Below are positions 1 to 10,870 of a stretch of DNA of 31,595 nucleotides, in pieces. A program made the translations under genes and the position numbers. This stretch comes from Chara braunii (Eukaryota > Streptophyta > Charophyceae > Charales > Characeae), in NCBI GenBank assembly GCA_003427395.1, contig BFEA01000170.1, positions 1,672,012 through 1,703,606 on the forward strand, given 5' to 3'. The first letter of the stretch is position 1. Every line of letters starts with the position of its first letter. The notes under the pieces are model-generated. The model was not told the DNA's origin and ran no database searches. It was given only the letters and a program-made list of their open reading frames with translations.

Positions 1-438
1 TATGCAGAAACATAAACTGAACAACTTTTGCCTTGGGATGATATCGAAATTCGTTGTCAATTTTAAAATAAAAAATAAAATTAAAGGCACCCCCAATTTT
101 TTTTAATTTTTTTCGTGCATTTAATTGCTAAAAATGGAGTTGTCCAGGCCCGGACGTTCGGGACCCCCCTGACTGTCCGCCCAGGACGTCCTGCCATCGG
201 ACAAGTGGTAACATAGCTTTAAAACAAATAAATGAAATCCACACCTTTTGCCCATAAATGTTACTTTTAAAGTAGGGTCTTTCACTTTCGTAACACACTT
301 TGTCAATCTCATTCATAAGCTTTGCGTAATGAGTAAGCGCTTATAATATTTCCTCCAAAAAAAAACTCAACGTTTTTACTTCTCAAAATTCCACATTTGT
401 TGACAATGTCACTTTCAGCATAGACTAAAGCTAAGTGG
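1..438. other. Gene-free left edge
   Basis: AT-rich DNA with short homopolymer runs and no convincing coding frame. Small open frames on the minus strand here have no recognisable motif. Nothing else is seen before the tandem array that follows. Confidence 0.5.
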
Positions 439-1209
439 AGGGTCCCAGAATCAGGCGGGTTTCCTTGCCGCAGACGACGCCCCCACAGGCGATTAGTCAA
501 AACTTAGTCCTTATAATCATGGAAATCACTCCCGCAGACTAGACCGCTTGCAGCCCATAATAAGTTAAGTGAAGGGTCCCTGAATCATGCGGGTTTCCCT
601 GCCACAGACGACGCCTTCACCGGCTATTATGTGATTAAGCTAAGCGGGGATGCCGATTCTGGCGGTTCTTTCCTTACCCTCTACCGCACACAAAATCACT
701 TGTGACTTACAACCAAAGGCCAATCATAAGGGGTCCCAGAATCAGGCGGGTTTCCCTGTCGCAGACGACGCCCCCACCAGCAGCTGAGAACCATCAGAGT
801 AGAGTTGTCGATTCTGGTGGAGGATTAAAAAAAACTCTTACCTTACCCTCTGCCGCACACAAAACCATATGTGACTTATAACCAAAGGCCAGTCATGAGG
901 GGTCCTAGAATCACGCGGGTCTCCCTGCCGCAGACGACGCCCATGCCGCAGACGACGCCCCTGCCGCAGACGACGCCCCCACCGGCAGTTGAGAACCATC
1001 AGAATGGAGTTGCTGATTCTGCCGGAGGATAAAAAAAACTCTTACCTTACCCTCTGCCGCACACAAAAACATCTGCGATTCACAACCAAAGGCCAGTCAT
1101 GAGGGGTCCCAGAATCAGGCGGGTTTCCCTACTGCAGACGACGCCCCCACCGACAATTGAGAATCCACAGAATGGAGATGTCGCTTCTGGCAAAGGATAA
1201 AAATTCTTA
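439..1209. repeat. Tandem array of about five ~168-bp units
   Basis: Five copies of a unit that opens with ggggtcccagaatcaggcgg start near 439, 573, 729, 898 and 1102. The spacings are 134, 156, 169 and 204 bp. Each unit carries a cagacgacgcccc block, a gattctg..ggaggat block and a ttaccctctgccgcacac block. The outer copies are the most diverged and truncated, as expected for an array evolving by unequal exchange. The fourth unit is 36 bp longer because an 18-bp block (ccgcagacgacgccc core) is present three times at 925-978. No long reading frame runs through the array. It may be a minisatellite or a repeat inside a larger transposon; the sequence does not decide. Confidence 0.85.
925..978. 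repeat. 18-bp motif in three tandem copies
   Basis: Three adjacent 18-bp copies (925-942, 943-960, 961-978) differ only at the first base (c or a). They sit inside the fourth ~168-bp unit, where the other units have one copy. This looks like a recent slippage expansion. Confidence 0.9.
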
Positions 1210-2113
1210 GTAAATCTATTTTTCCAAAAATAACAATTTAGGGCGCCCTCAGGCATAACCTCTCTCTCATTTATAACTCAATATAACATTTGGACTCTTT
1301 GAGTCTCCAAAAAATATCTCACTGATAATCACTCTTTCTTCATTTTATCGAACCCTCTTTGGTTCGGACACACTTTATTCATGATTTACCATATTTTTCC
1401 TTCACACTTTAACTCTTTGCTTTCTCACATATCAATTAGAATAAAACATGGAAAAACCCACAAAGTCACAAGGGTAAGAATGATAATGACAAACAGGATG
1501 CACACGAATCTGCAATCTGATGAGATCAAAACTCATTCCAAAATTATTCCCAAAGGATATCCAGACTATCTCGAGTTTCAAATTTATCACAAATCTCAAA
1601 TCATCACCAATTAAGGTCTCAATCAAACACAAATGATATTGTAGAGCACACCCTATAGGTCATAATTGACCGATATACACGAAATGATCCCAAGTGTTTC
1701 CGTGGAGGTGATTGAGCGTCAAACGTACGGATAACCTATCCATAGTAGCCCTTCACTTGTATCCTATCAAAACTGAAACAAAGCTTAGAAAGTGGATAGT
1801 CAGATCCAGTACGTTCGCACAATCCCATAAAAGTAATGACCCGCACTCGAAATACGGGTTATATACAAGGCGGATCCTATATATCATCGAAAAATTCATA
1901 GATTCAGCCTTAACAGCAATGCAAAATAAATAATTGTCTATCAGTCTAGCAACTGAGTCTTCCGTATCGTCATAACCCTCCAAATGTCTACCTGTAAGGT
2001 GCCTGAAACTACTGACGCGACCCTATTTCTTTCTTGCCATAGATGAGATAAGTGAAATGATAGTAACTATTAGGAGAAAATTTGACCTGTATCTAGGGCA
2101 AACGGTCTCCTTC
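1210..2113. other. Gene-free stretch downstream of the broken gag
   Basis: AT-rich DNA. On the minus strand this is where a protease and reverse transcriptase would follow the gag gene at 2114-3161, but no protease DSG/DTG box, ILG box or RT box is visible. Two minus-strand open frames (1432-1632 and 1753-1983) have no motif that would make them pol fragments. The element therefore appears truncated after gag, or its pol is degraded beyond recognition. Confidence 0.5.
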
Positions 2114-3161
2114 TTAGCCTCTATCTTTCACTCTCTTGCATTTGCGAGGAGTATGACCGACTTTCCCACAACAACCACATACAATCTTCGACCACTGTTT
2201 TCTCCGCCTGCTATTTTTTCGTTCTGTCCAACTTGCAACTGATGATGCCTCCTTGTCATCACACTCCTTTTTGGTATCAGATGCAGCGGGAGGTAGGTCT
2301 ATACCAACTTCTTTGTGGCTCCCTTGCTTTTCTTTCCTCTTCTTGCTTGAGACGTCAATCGTCCTTTCACAGGTATGAGTCGCGACATTTCTTGCTCTAG
2401 TCTGCACCGTCTTTCTCTTTACACATGACTCCTCTTTCTTCTCTTCAACCCACTTATGATTTCGCTCGGTCACCTTAGTGTCCTTCTGAAGTCCACTTTT
2501 CATACCCTCAGAGGTGCCAATTGCAAAAACATTCGTCATTCTACCATGCTCACTATTCTCACAATCTCTCGACTCCTTGACAAAGGTGCTGATCGAAATC
2601 CCCTTGTACAAAATTCTCTCGAATTTTGTCCCGTATAAGCCTTCATTTTGTCCCACGAATTAGATTTTGTTGCTCTGCATCCGTGAAATTCATAAGGAAG
2701 ACAATACACTTGTCATATTAAGACAACGCCCAAACTTTGCGGGACGAGCGTTCATACTCAGCCAGAAACTGCCCTACTGACATATAACTGAACCGATCTA
2801 TCTTCTCTAGATCGTCCTTGGTCAGTTTTTCCTCACCTAGCCGGTATGTTTTCCACATAATATTATGAAACTTACTCCATGATGATCCCGCTTTTCTAAT
2901 TAACCCACTAACTTCCTCCTTCAAGTCTATATGGATATACTTTATAACCGCTTCTAGCATCTGTTCCTCATTCCACTTGATGTAGGACGCTATTTGCCCA
3001 AACTTATCAAGGAAGTCGGAAACACGATAGCCCCTGAAGAACTTGATCTCAACCTTGGGTAGGTGGTCTCGCTCCCAATCTCGCAGATCCAACAAATACG
3101 CGAGTTTCTCGAACCCAATCGTCTCTGGCGAACCTTCCATCTCGAGCTCCTTCGACCCCAT
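2114..3161 (-). pseudogene. Retrotransposon Gag with CCHC zinc knuckle, broken
   Basis: This encodes a retroelement capsid/nucleocapsid-like protein, the structural protein that would package element RNA. Reading begins at an ATG at 3161. A second, non-ATG start lies 18 bases further up, just below an in-frame TAA. The N-terminal two thirds is a helical Gag-like region (WERDHLPKVEIKFF, then a YxKW..EQMLEAV block). The C-terminus is lysine- and arginine-rich and ends in a CCHC knuckle, C-x2-C-x4-H-x4-C (CGCCGKVGHTPRKC), near 2130-2175. Two lesions are visible: an in-frame TAA at 2718-2720, after which the same frame reads on for about 20 codons, and a 22-bp duplication (attttgtccc at 2623-2632 and 2645-2654) that shifts the frame. 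No pol follows. The protein recalls Gag proteins of Chara braunii retroelements (recollection). Family-level assignment is good; the superfamily is not certain. Confidence 0.75.
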
Positions 3162-3441
3162 CACCTGTTGAATAAACAACGAGAGGTGTTAGGGCCGAGA
3201 CTCAAAATAAGTTATGCAACTAAGTCAAATATAAAATATATCCCACTAAAAATTATCCCGACACTCATCATGTGAGCACGCATGAAAACCTATTCAAAAT
3301 AATGGCTATAGCGAAGAGAATCTTTTAATTTTTAAACAAATATCCACCTAAAATAAAATACAAATATTCACTTTATAAAACCTTCATATCATAACTCAAA
3401 CATTACCCATTTATCACTTCTACTATCAAGAAAGGAATCTG

Positions 3442-3800
3442 CGTAGCACGACGAACGTGTTCGCGCCTCTTCATGTTCGCGCGAACGTGTTCGCTCATTC
3501 GCGGGAACAGCTCGCGAACGTGTTCAAACGAACATAATTTTTTTTCATAAAAAAAAATATATAAAAAAAATTGGTTTTTGATTTTTAACTCATGATTGGC
3601 TACGAATTTGAACATGACTCCAAGGCAAAAGTTGCTTATATTGTTATTTTACATAACATATATCTTTTTCAGATTTTTCTAAGAACTTTTTTTTTTTTTT
3701 TTAAGTATTTTTTATGTTCGCGTTCGGAGGGTTTTGGGCGCTTGTTCGCGTTCGGACGAACATGTTCGCGTTCGCCTCCGAACGCGAACACGGTGCTACG
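3442..3800. mobile_element. TTCGCG-rich inverted-repeat element (MITE-like)
   Basis: A perfect 8-bp terminal inverted repeat (cgtagcac at 3442-3449, gtgctacg at 3793-3800) brackets about 359 bp. Just inside each end are clusters of gttcgcg and cgcgaac in both orientations (3455-3535 and 3713-3790). The centre is AT-rich with long A and T runs. Subterminal repeat clusters of this kind are typical of non-autonomous hAT-type elements. However, I found no convincing 8-bp target duplication next to the ends, so the superfamily is open. It encodes nothing. Confidence 0.6.
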
Positions 3801-5881
3801 TAGGGAAGGATATGACATGTATATATTATATAGGTGGGTACTCCAAACATAAATCCAAAATGCAATACAACCTAAGATAAATAGCATATACTCACAATAA
3901 TAATTCATAGTTCATAATAAAACTTGTTTGTTAGAGCTGTAGTTGAAAAACACGTTATGCCTTAGAAACAATAGCACGAATTTGACTCAACCACCTGTCA
4001 TGCAGCAAGATAACTCTCAGAACATAGTGCAAAAATTCTATAAGGCCGGAATAGGACTAACAATAAGTAAGTAACACGATACAACTGCTACTCCTTCAGC
4101 ATTAAGTGAAGCATATAAAGTAGAGAGGCGGTGTAATCCTCATGAGATAACATCGTGACTCCTGAGCCCCGCTCTAAAGATCAAGCCTCACCGTAACCCT
4201 CTCTGATTTCAGCGCTTGCACCTTACTAAACCTATCAAGGTTAGCAAGACAACCCCACTCATACCTATTAAGACAACAGGTGACGATCCCACACCTCTCT
4301 AAATATGGTGGCCCTACCTAGCGAGAGTCTGACCTAGGTCGCCACTCTAGACCGACTCTGGCTAAGCACTAGTTGCCATACTTTGCCATCAAGGTTTAAG
4401 TAAGGGGACAAACCCTTTCCTCCTCTTTTGCCTGATAATGTAGTTACTTTCCTATTCAAAGAAAAAATAACAACACCCCACTACGGACCAGGAACATAGT
4501 TTCGGCGTGAGTCTCACTATCATTCTCAAGACTCATAACTGTTTTCTTAAGCATCAACGAGGGAGTAGCAATTCAAAAGTGCACTTCCACTGAGGACAAA
4601 TTATACATGCTGACTGACTTTCTTCAGGAAGAATCACCTTCCATAGAAACAAGTCACCCCATTCACCTCTGGTCCCCTGCCAGACGTGGGTTTCATGCAA
4701 AACCTATGTCCCATTGGAAGGCAATCCATACATACGCCATCAATCAGGCATCCAACATACTATAATAAAAAACACACACATAGAAACAACCAAAATAAAA
4801 CTGCCGCAAAAAAAACGATATAAATATATGCTACATATATTTAATATAGACCTCTCTTCGGATTGGCCAGACCTCTAGCCAAGTAACCACATACTTCGCA
4901 AGTTTATCGGCAGTTACGGCTACGCCTATCATCGATTAGCACCTCCGAGGAGTCTAGGCACAGTGCTCATCACAGTACCTATCGTTCCCTAACTCAATCT
5001 TAGCTCAAGGAAATACCTTTACTACTAAGTCCATCACTTCGAGCTCATCAATCACCCCCTGATCTATACCATTCGCGCATCAGAATCCCCTTCTAAAACG
5101 AGGCTCTACTGACTAGGGGAGGACGCATTAGTTCAACTTAATTACCTCTCATATAAGTCTAATGAAAGTTTCTCGTTTTGCCTAAATTTCCAATTACAAA
5201 ACCCGAGTGTCGTTCCACCAGGGACAACGGTAGGCAACCGTCATCCCCGGCAACGGCGCCACTTGTCGAGCGCACGGTCCTCGCAAGCGAGGGGACCTTC
5301 CCGGTCGCGTCACGCAGGATTCAGCAGGACTTTAGTCGCAGAGCGTTGCCGCTCCGGTCGAGTGCGCCAGCCATACCTCTCGCGAACCCCTACGACAAGA
5401 TAGGACCACACGAGGTACAACTTACCTCCACCTGCGGGAGATGTCACCATCCCTTAGGTGGGCGTATCCTCGCCGAGCCACCAGTCCACAATACGAAAGC
5501 TTTTACATGCAATCGCAGAGGTGGACCAGCCCATGGCGTTTTCTCGTACGCTGTAGCATAGGGGGGTACGCGTGGTTCCACGCCTTTATCGGACCCGTAC
5601 ACAAGCCGACGCACTGGGGGGCTGAAGTCCCAAGCGAGACTCGTCGTCGGTCGACTAGGATGCATCCTTCTTACCACGCGTTATACCACGCCAGAACAAA
5701 AGTCAGATCCATCACACAAAACAAAAACACTCCTAGTCCCTTTAGTATCCAACCCATAACCTTCTGATACGAAAATTCGGTTAGGTATCGCACGCGTGTC
5801 TTAATATAAAACCGCGCGGATGCAAGGCTTTTTCATATCGACTAAGCCATGCGAGCATTCGCAAGCAGTCACAATGATGAC
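3801..5881. other. Long gene-free stretch, possibly old LTR-type DNA
   Basis: About 2 kb without a convincing gene. Base composition changes near 5180: GC is higher to about 5660, with short hairpins such as cctcgc-aa-gcgagg near 5279-5292. A plus-strand open frame at 5178-5561 has no recognisable domain and no codon pattern that sets it apart. The region lies upstream of the minus-strand gag at 2114-3161, so it could be leader or LTR of that element, but no LTR pair or primer-binding site was found. Confidence 0.35.
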
Positions 5882-6157
5882 GTACTATGTAGTACCCATA
5901 ATCGAGCGGTCCTCGATGGTCTCGAGGGTTGCGTTCGACACTCAAGTGTCGGCTGACAAGCGCCTTGAGGGGTTAATCTCTCGACGTTAGACAACCGCCA
6001 AGGCGGTTGAGAACCACACCCTCTTCTGCACTCTGCGGAAAGTGGGTGGTACACAGGTTCCAGCCTGTGGTGGCAGTCAACCCTCATGGTCATGGAGACA
6101 AGCTCCATCATCCAGGGCCTGAAAAGAAGTCAAGGGGTTTGACTTTGACAGTTGTCA
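5882..6157. other. Cluster of eight short perfect hairpins
   Basis: Perfect inverted repeats follow one another closely. Arms are 5882-5886/5891-5895, 5902-5906/5912-5916, 5936-5942/5945-5951, 5992-5999/6002-6009 (caaccgcc-aa-ggcggttg), 6052-6057/6064-6069, 6092-6097/6103-6108, 6129-6133/6139-6143 and 6146-6150/6153-6157. Loops are 2 to 6 bases. The density is higher than in neighbouring DNA. It could be a structured transcript, for example a retroelement leader, or chance plus base composition; function is unknown. Confidence 0.5.
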
Positions 6158-6859
6158 CGGACATCAACATCCAACTATGAAAATCTACAAGCAAAATCAC
6201 CCAGTAAATAAATAAGCATGCCAGTACATATATATTAAATCATAACTGGAGATAAGATAAAGGAAGGGAAAATAAACCCATCAGATATGCAGATCGCGCG
6301 ATACATGGTTGTCATTCTCACTGCCTCTAAAGTAAGACTCGTATACCAAACTCCAAAATACCAACCTGCATAAACACATGCACATACGAAAGCCACATTG
6401 CCATGCACGAATGTGGTCAAGTTTATTGTTCCCTGTAACTCACACCACGCCTCACACATACAACCCCAACCATTGTCAAACTTTCCATAAAAATTCATCA
6501 GTTCTTTATAATGGCCATTAAAAGAAGTCTGGTTAAAACCTTCAAAGAAACATATCAAATTTAAGGGCTAAGGCATTCAAGCTGAGGTACAGGTGCAAGC
6601 AAAGTTGTGTTGTGATCCGACGAGTCGGCGATCAACCAACTGACCTGTTATCAAAGATAACATAAGATGATCCTCATAGGACCGAGCTAAACTAGTCAGA
6701 TCTTGAATCAAAGAAGGACCTGTTACACAACACAGGCCAAATCCCAAATACTTGAACTTTAAGTGTACGGAGAATAAATCCCCATATCACATCTTACTCA
6801 AAATCTCGTAAGACTAGATCTTAAATCTATTTCTCCAATGGACCTCAAAGAATAAGGGA
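6158..6859. other. Gene-free stretch
   Basis: AT-rich sequence. A minus-strand open frame of 107 codons (6235-6558) has no identifiable motif and is not called. A short element gttgtgatccgacgagtcgg near 6608 has partial dyad symmetry. Confidence 0.4.
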
Positions 6860-7330
6860 AATTCTGGCAGCATTTCCCCTATACAGGGTGAATTGTCGAG
6901 AATTCTCCTACCAAAATATAATCTAACTTTTCAAAACTAGGAAAATTTCGGCAGCGCTTCGCGTAGGAAAAATGATTTTTCAGAATTTATACGAGACTAA
7001 ATATAAAATTCATAAATAACTCTGTCTTCTCAAAGTCAAATTTTGTCCAACTCCCTGATTTAGTAAAAAATTCTCCCATAGAAAAGTAGGCTTCCCAGAT
7101 TTTAACTAAGCCAGATATAAACTCAGACAAAACTTGAATTGTGAAAGTCAAAATTTGACTAACTCCTTGGTTTTGTAGAAATTTCGGCAGCGCTTCCCGT
7201 AGCAAAAGTAGCTATCCAAAATTTATACAGAGTCAAGTAAAATAAAAGATCCCAGAAAATGTGAAAACTTGATTTAAATAAAATTATCTTAACTCAGAAA
7301 ATGTAGGAATTGAACTAACTCCTATAGCTC
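6860..7330. repeat. Diverged ~118-bp repeat block (ttcggcagc motif)
   Basis: The motif atttcggcagcgcttc recurs at 6945-6965 and 7181-7201, with a diverged copy at 6862-6880. Between them a related unit starts with aaattctcccatag near 7067. Each is followed by a similar agattttaactaagcc..cttg..caaaatttgactaactcc pattern, giving units of roughly 118 bp. Sequences like ttcggcagc..tcccc are familiar to me from plant LTR retrotransposons (recollection, not checked), so this may be degenerate LTR material. Confidence 0.55.
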
Positions 7331-7644
7331 CAGCACGTGGCGAACACTAAGAGACTACCCTATTAAGCAGCATAAATAGACAGAACTTCGGACAAAAGAC
7401 AAGGCTTTGCTAACAAGCATGTCATGTCAACAACTCATTCAACCAGTTCAAAACAAGGGTTCGTTCATCTAAAGTGTTCATCTTTCGCTTATCCTGATCA
7501 CAAAACAATAAGTCTTGTATCTTACTTAGTTAATTAACTTTCCAAGTTGTTATCAATCAAACCCCATGCAAGCCTCAGCACATTAGCCTAGACTATTATC
7601 AGAAGGAGAAGAGTTAGACCATTGTCAACAAGCAAATCTGACTG
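7331..7644. other. Gene-free spacer before the satellite
   Basis: No coding frame, RNA gene or clear repeat was recognised. The last part grades into the first satellite unit. Confidence 0.4.
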
Positions 7645-7982
7645 ACTTATCAGAGCGACCAGATCAGTCAGGAGGATCTCATCTCCAACCCCATTTCAAT
7701 GTCTTAGGCAAACGAGCAAAACGTCTGGATTAGTCAAGAGGACCTCATCTCCAACCTCATTTCAATGTCTTAGGCAAACAGCAAAGCATCTGAATCAGTC
7801 TGAAGGACCTTATCTCCAGCCCCATTTCAATGTCTTAGGCAAACGAGCAAAGCGACCGGATAATTCAGGAGGACCTCATCTCCAGCCCCATTTCAATGTC
7901 TTAGGTAAACAGCAAGGCGACCGGATCAGTCTGAAGGACCTCATTTCCAGCCCCATTTCAATGTCTTAGGCAAACAAGAAAC
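7645..7982. repeat. Type I satellite units, five copies of ~65 bp
   Basis: The core catttcaatgtcttaggcaa recurs at 7692, 7758, 7822, 7889 and 7953, giving periods of 66, 64, 67 and 64 bp. Each unit also holds aggacctcatctccagcccc and agcaaagcgaccgga blocks. The units align with the 49-bp units that follow: cctcatctccagccccatttcaatgtc against cctgaccccgccccgtctcaatgtc. The two arrays therefore share an ancestor. Confidence 0.9.
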
Positions 7983-8673
7983 CGACAGGTCCTGACCCTG
8001 CCCTGTCTCAATGTCCAAGCAATCAGCAAAGCGGCAGGTCCTGACCCCGCCCCGTCTCAATGTCCAAGCAATCAGCAAAAAAGCGGCATGTCCTGACCTC
8101 GCCCCGTCTCAATGTCCAAGCAATCAGCAAAGCGGCAGGTCCTGACCCTGCCCCGTCTCAATGTCCAAGCAATCAGTAAAGTGGCAGGTCCTGACCCCGC
8201 CCCGTCTCAATGTCCAAGCAATCAGCAAAGTGGCAGGTCCTGACCCCGCCCCGTCTCAATGTCCAAGCAATCAGCAGAGCGGCAGGTCCTGACCCCGCCC
8301 CGTCTCAATGTCCAAGCAATCAGCAAAGCGGCAGGTCCTGACCCCGCCCCGTCTCAATGTCCAAGCAATCAGCAAAGCGGTAGGTCCTGACCCCGCCCCG
8401 TCTCAATGTCCAAGCAATCAGCAAAGCGACAGGTCCTGACCCCACCCCGTCTCATTGTCCAAGCAATCAACAAAGCGGCAGGTCCTAACCCCGCCCCATC
8501 TCAATGTCCAAGCAATCAACAAAGCGGCAGGTCCTGACCTCGCCCCGTGTCAATGTCCAAGCAATCACCAAAGCGGCAGGCCCTAACCCCGCCCCGTCTC
8601 ATTGTCCAAGCAATCAGCAAAGCAGCAGGTCCTGACCCCACCCCGTCTGAATGTCCAAGCAATCAGCAAAGCG
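7983..8673. repeat. Type II satellite, about 14 copies of a 49-bp unit
   Basis: A 49-bp unit built from ggcaggtcctgaccccgcc and gtctcaatgtccaagcaatcagcaaagc repeats without spacers from 7983 to 8673. Copies differ by one to four bases, much less than the type I units. This implies recent amplification of a shortened form of type I. The period is not a multiple of three and the open frames crossing it are incidental. There are no unique spacers, so it is not a CRISPR array. Confidence 0.93.
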
Positions 8674-8712
8674 GTAGGATCGGTTAGAAGACCTCATCTC
8701 CAGCCCCATTCA
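8674..8712. repeat. Terminal type I-like satellite fragment
   Basis: After the last 49-bp unit the sequence returns to gacctcatctccagcccc followed by attcagatc, a piece of the type I unit. The 49-bp array is thus bracketed by type I sequence on both sides, which suggests the shorter unit arose and spread inside a type I array. Confidence 0.75.
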
Positions 8713-9948
8713 GATCATCGCATGCAAACATCGTGGTTTTTACCACAGATAGATAAATTAACATGCATAGTAGATTCCCTTTTCGATTCAGTTAAAGTTT
8801 TGAAAGAAAACAATCAAGACATATATACAAGTCAAAGTCAAACATATCAAATGCCAGGTTTGTACAGATAGGGGTTTATTCGGATTCTAATGGTATTGTG
8901 ATGGCCTACCTCACAGTTCCCTGCCTTCAGGGTCCCGCCTGAACCCCGGCAGAGCCCGCGCAATCGGTGGGGCGAACCTTCCACAGACGCCTTGACACGA
9001 ATTACGGGTTTCAATCCCTCCTGCCGCCTTCCTCTCTGAACCAAAAGACTAGACTAAGAGTAAGAAGGGCAGGAGAAGAGAAGTTAAGTCACTCAGCTAC
9101 AAGGGAGGTGCGCTCAGACTCGCGTGAGAGGGTCTTGAAACCTTGACGTGCCTGAGGGTCCCGCAATGATGGCCAAAATCGCAACAGGATGCCTAACCCA
9201 TGCACAAATGCAGGTCAAGCGGCACTCTGACGAGCTTCCAAATTGCAATGATAACCTCCTTTCGCAGAGCTTAGTAACCCCCTCAAACTGCAGCGCCGTC
9301 ACTTCTGGTCAAACTGTTGCTATGCTGCCTGCGATGGTTGCGTTCAAGTAGAATAAACCGCCACCTCAGCAGCAACCAGCATTAAACTCGACACTACCTC
9401 ACAACTATTCTTCCTCCGCTCAGCAGCACTTACTCAGTCCTCAGCGATATATAGCATGTGGCAACTACCCTCGTGTTACGCGGTGTTGATGCAGCCAGTA
9501 CAACATCACAGTGAGCCCGCGGTAGGCCTTGCAACTGTACTAGCAGCAGTACAACCATCCGTAATAGCAGCAGCAACCGCTGTTGCAAAAACGTCGACAA
9601 AGTAACATAGTCGGTCGCACAGCCAAGGCAGAGTAAAAGACACCGCAGTGGTCAAGCTGCCCGATGACCCGCAGCACCTCAGTCCCACAGTACCACCAAC
9701 ATCCTTAACATCATCAGTTCGCCTTGCCAGGTAAATAACTCTTCAACTTTCTCTTCCCCTCTTGCTTATTCCTCTCATTTGGGGAAACTGGTCCTCTATC
9801 TCTCTTCCTAGCAATACTGCAGCGTCGAGACCGCGGCTTACTTTCAGATGATTACAAACAGCAGACACAAGTAAGTTCGATCTTCTCTTCTTTCTCTCTC
9901 TGCCCTTAGCACATGGATGCACCTGGCCGTCCACTTGGCCAGGTTCGC
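8713..9948. other. Gene-free stretch
   Basis: No convincing gene. The part from about 9360 to 9700 is rich in cagcagcaac-type triplets, which produce short open frames on both strands without any domain signature. No RNA gene was recognised apart from the tRNA-like segment that begins at 9949. Confidence 0.4.
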
Positions 9949-10017
9949 TTAGCAAAGTGGTAGCACCTGCTGGCAGCCCTGCAGTCTGGCACATAGCCCG
10001 ACTTTCGGTTCATTCAT
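9949..10017 (+). repeat. Possible tRNA-derived SINE head (plus strand)
   Basis: ttagcaaagtggtagcacc (9949-9967) resembles a pol III A box in a tRNA D arm. About 58 bases on, ggttcattcat (10007-10017) resembles a degraded B box (consensus GGTTCRANYCC). A short body and a long (TC)n tract follow, which could be the tail of a SINE. The match is weak and the cloverleaf cannot be folded convincingly, so this is a suggestion only. Confidence 0.3.
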
Positions 10018-10045
10018 GCATCGTCAACTTGGTCTTCTAGGTAAG

Positions 10046-10050
<5 letters not shown>

Positions 10051-10125
<75 letters not shown>
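10051..10125. repeat. (TC)n microsatellite
   Basis: About 75 bases of uninterrupted CT dinucleotides. It produces artificial Ser-Leu and Arg-Glu frames on the two strands. Such a homopyrimidine tract can form triplex DNA. Confidence 0.98.
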
Positions 10126-10129
<4 letters not shown>

Positions 10130-10870
10130 TCCCTCAACCGGTTCCAAATTTTCCTGATCTCACTCCCCTCAATGCACCTGGCCACTATGGCGGTCACGTT
10201 CAGACACATCCACAACCCTGAGAACTAAATGAGACAACCACAAGCGAACCCGGTCATACACTCTGCCAGATGAGTGCGACCCCTGAAGCCGACGCAAGCA
10301 AAGCAAACCAACCCGACCAACGTTAGCGAAGGAGCAGCAGCAAACAAGTCACGGGCAACAACATGAGCATGAGTACCCCGAAGGCAGGCTGCACGACGAT
10401 GGCGATGACCGTGGCTCGCACAACGAACACTTAGGGCACAACGGTCGTAAAGCTGAAGCGAACGCACGATGAGCCTACAAAAATCTCAGTAAAAGCAGAG
10501 GGCGGACGTGAAGACGAGCAGTTGATGAAGGAGGGTGGGAACGCGTACCCCAATGCGAGGACGACTACCATCGGGATGACGACCACTGTAATGCCAAGCA
10601 CAACTCTGATGGAGACAGACTCTACCTGACAGTCGAAACATGGCCACCGCGAGTCCAACTACAAAGAGGATAGCGACCGCCACGACAGATGAATCTGCCC
10701 TGTTACTTCTGAAAAGGAAAAATAACGAATGTTGATCGAAAACGTAGGTAGGTTCATTTCCCCGCCCATAGTTTCTTTTTCCTCACGCAGCTCCCACTCA
10801 CTGTACCGTAGTTTCTGTTGCTCCCCATTCCAGTCCGTTTTCACCAAGGTGCTCGCTGCCTCCCAGAACC
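10126..10870. other. Gene-free stretch
   Basis: Moderately GC-rich sequence with several overlapping short open frames on the minus strand, none with a recognisable domain. No gene or RNA is called. Confidence 0.4.

Noticed and set aside
1432-1983. Possible pol remnant after the gag at 2114-3161
   Set aside because: No protease or RT box could be found in any frame.
2268-2282. Primer-binding-site-like word ggtatcagatgcag
   Set aside because: Resembles an initiator-tRNA primer site but lies inside the gag frame and in the wrong orientation for that element.
5178-5561. Plus-strand 127-codon open frame
   Set aside because: No domain, no supporting neighbour, and the GC-rich hairpin-prone sequence makes chance frames likely.
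6235-6558. Minus-strand 107-codon open frame with many Cys and aromatic residues
   Set aside because: No motif spacing for a zinc finger or other known fold, and no codon-usage contrast.
7983-8673. CRISPR-like regular repeat
   Set aside because: The 49-bp units are contiguous with no unique spacers and the genome is eukaryotic; it is a satellite.
10016-10228. Ser-Leu repeat protein
   Set aside because: Produced entirely by the (TC)n microsatellite.
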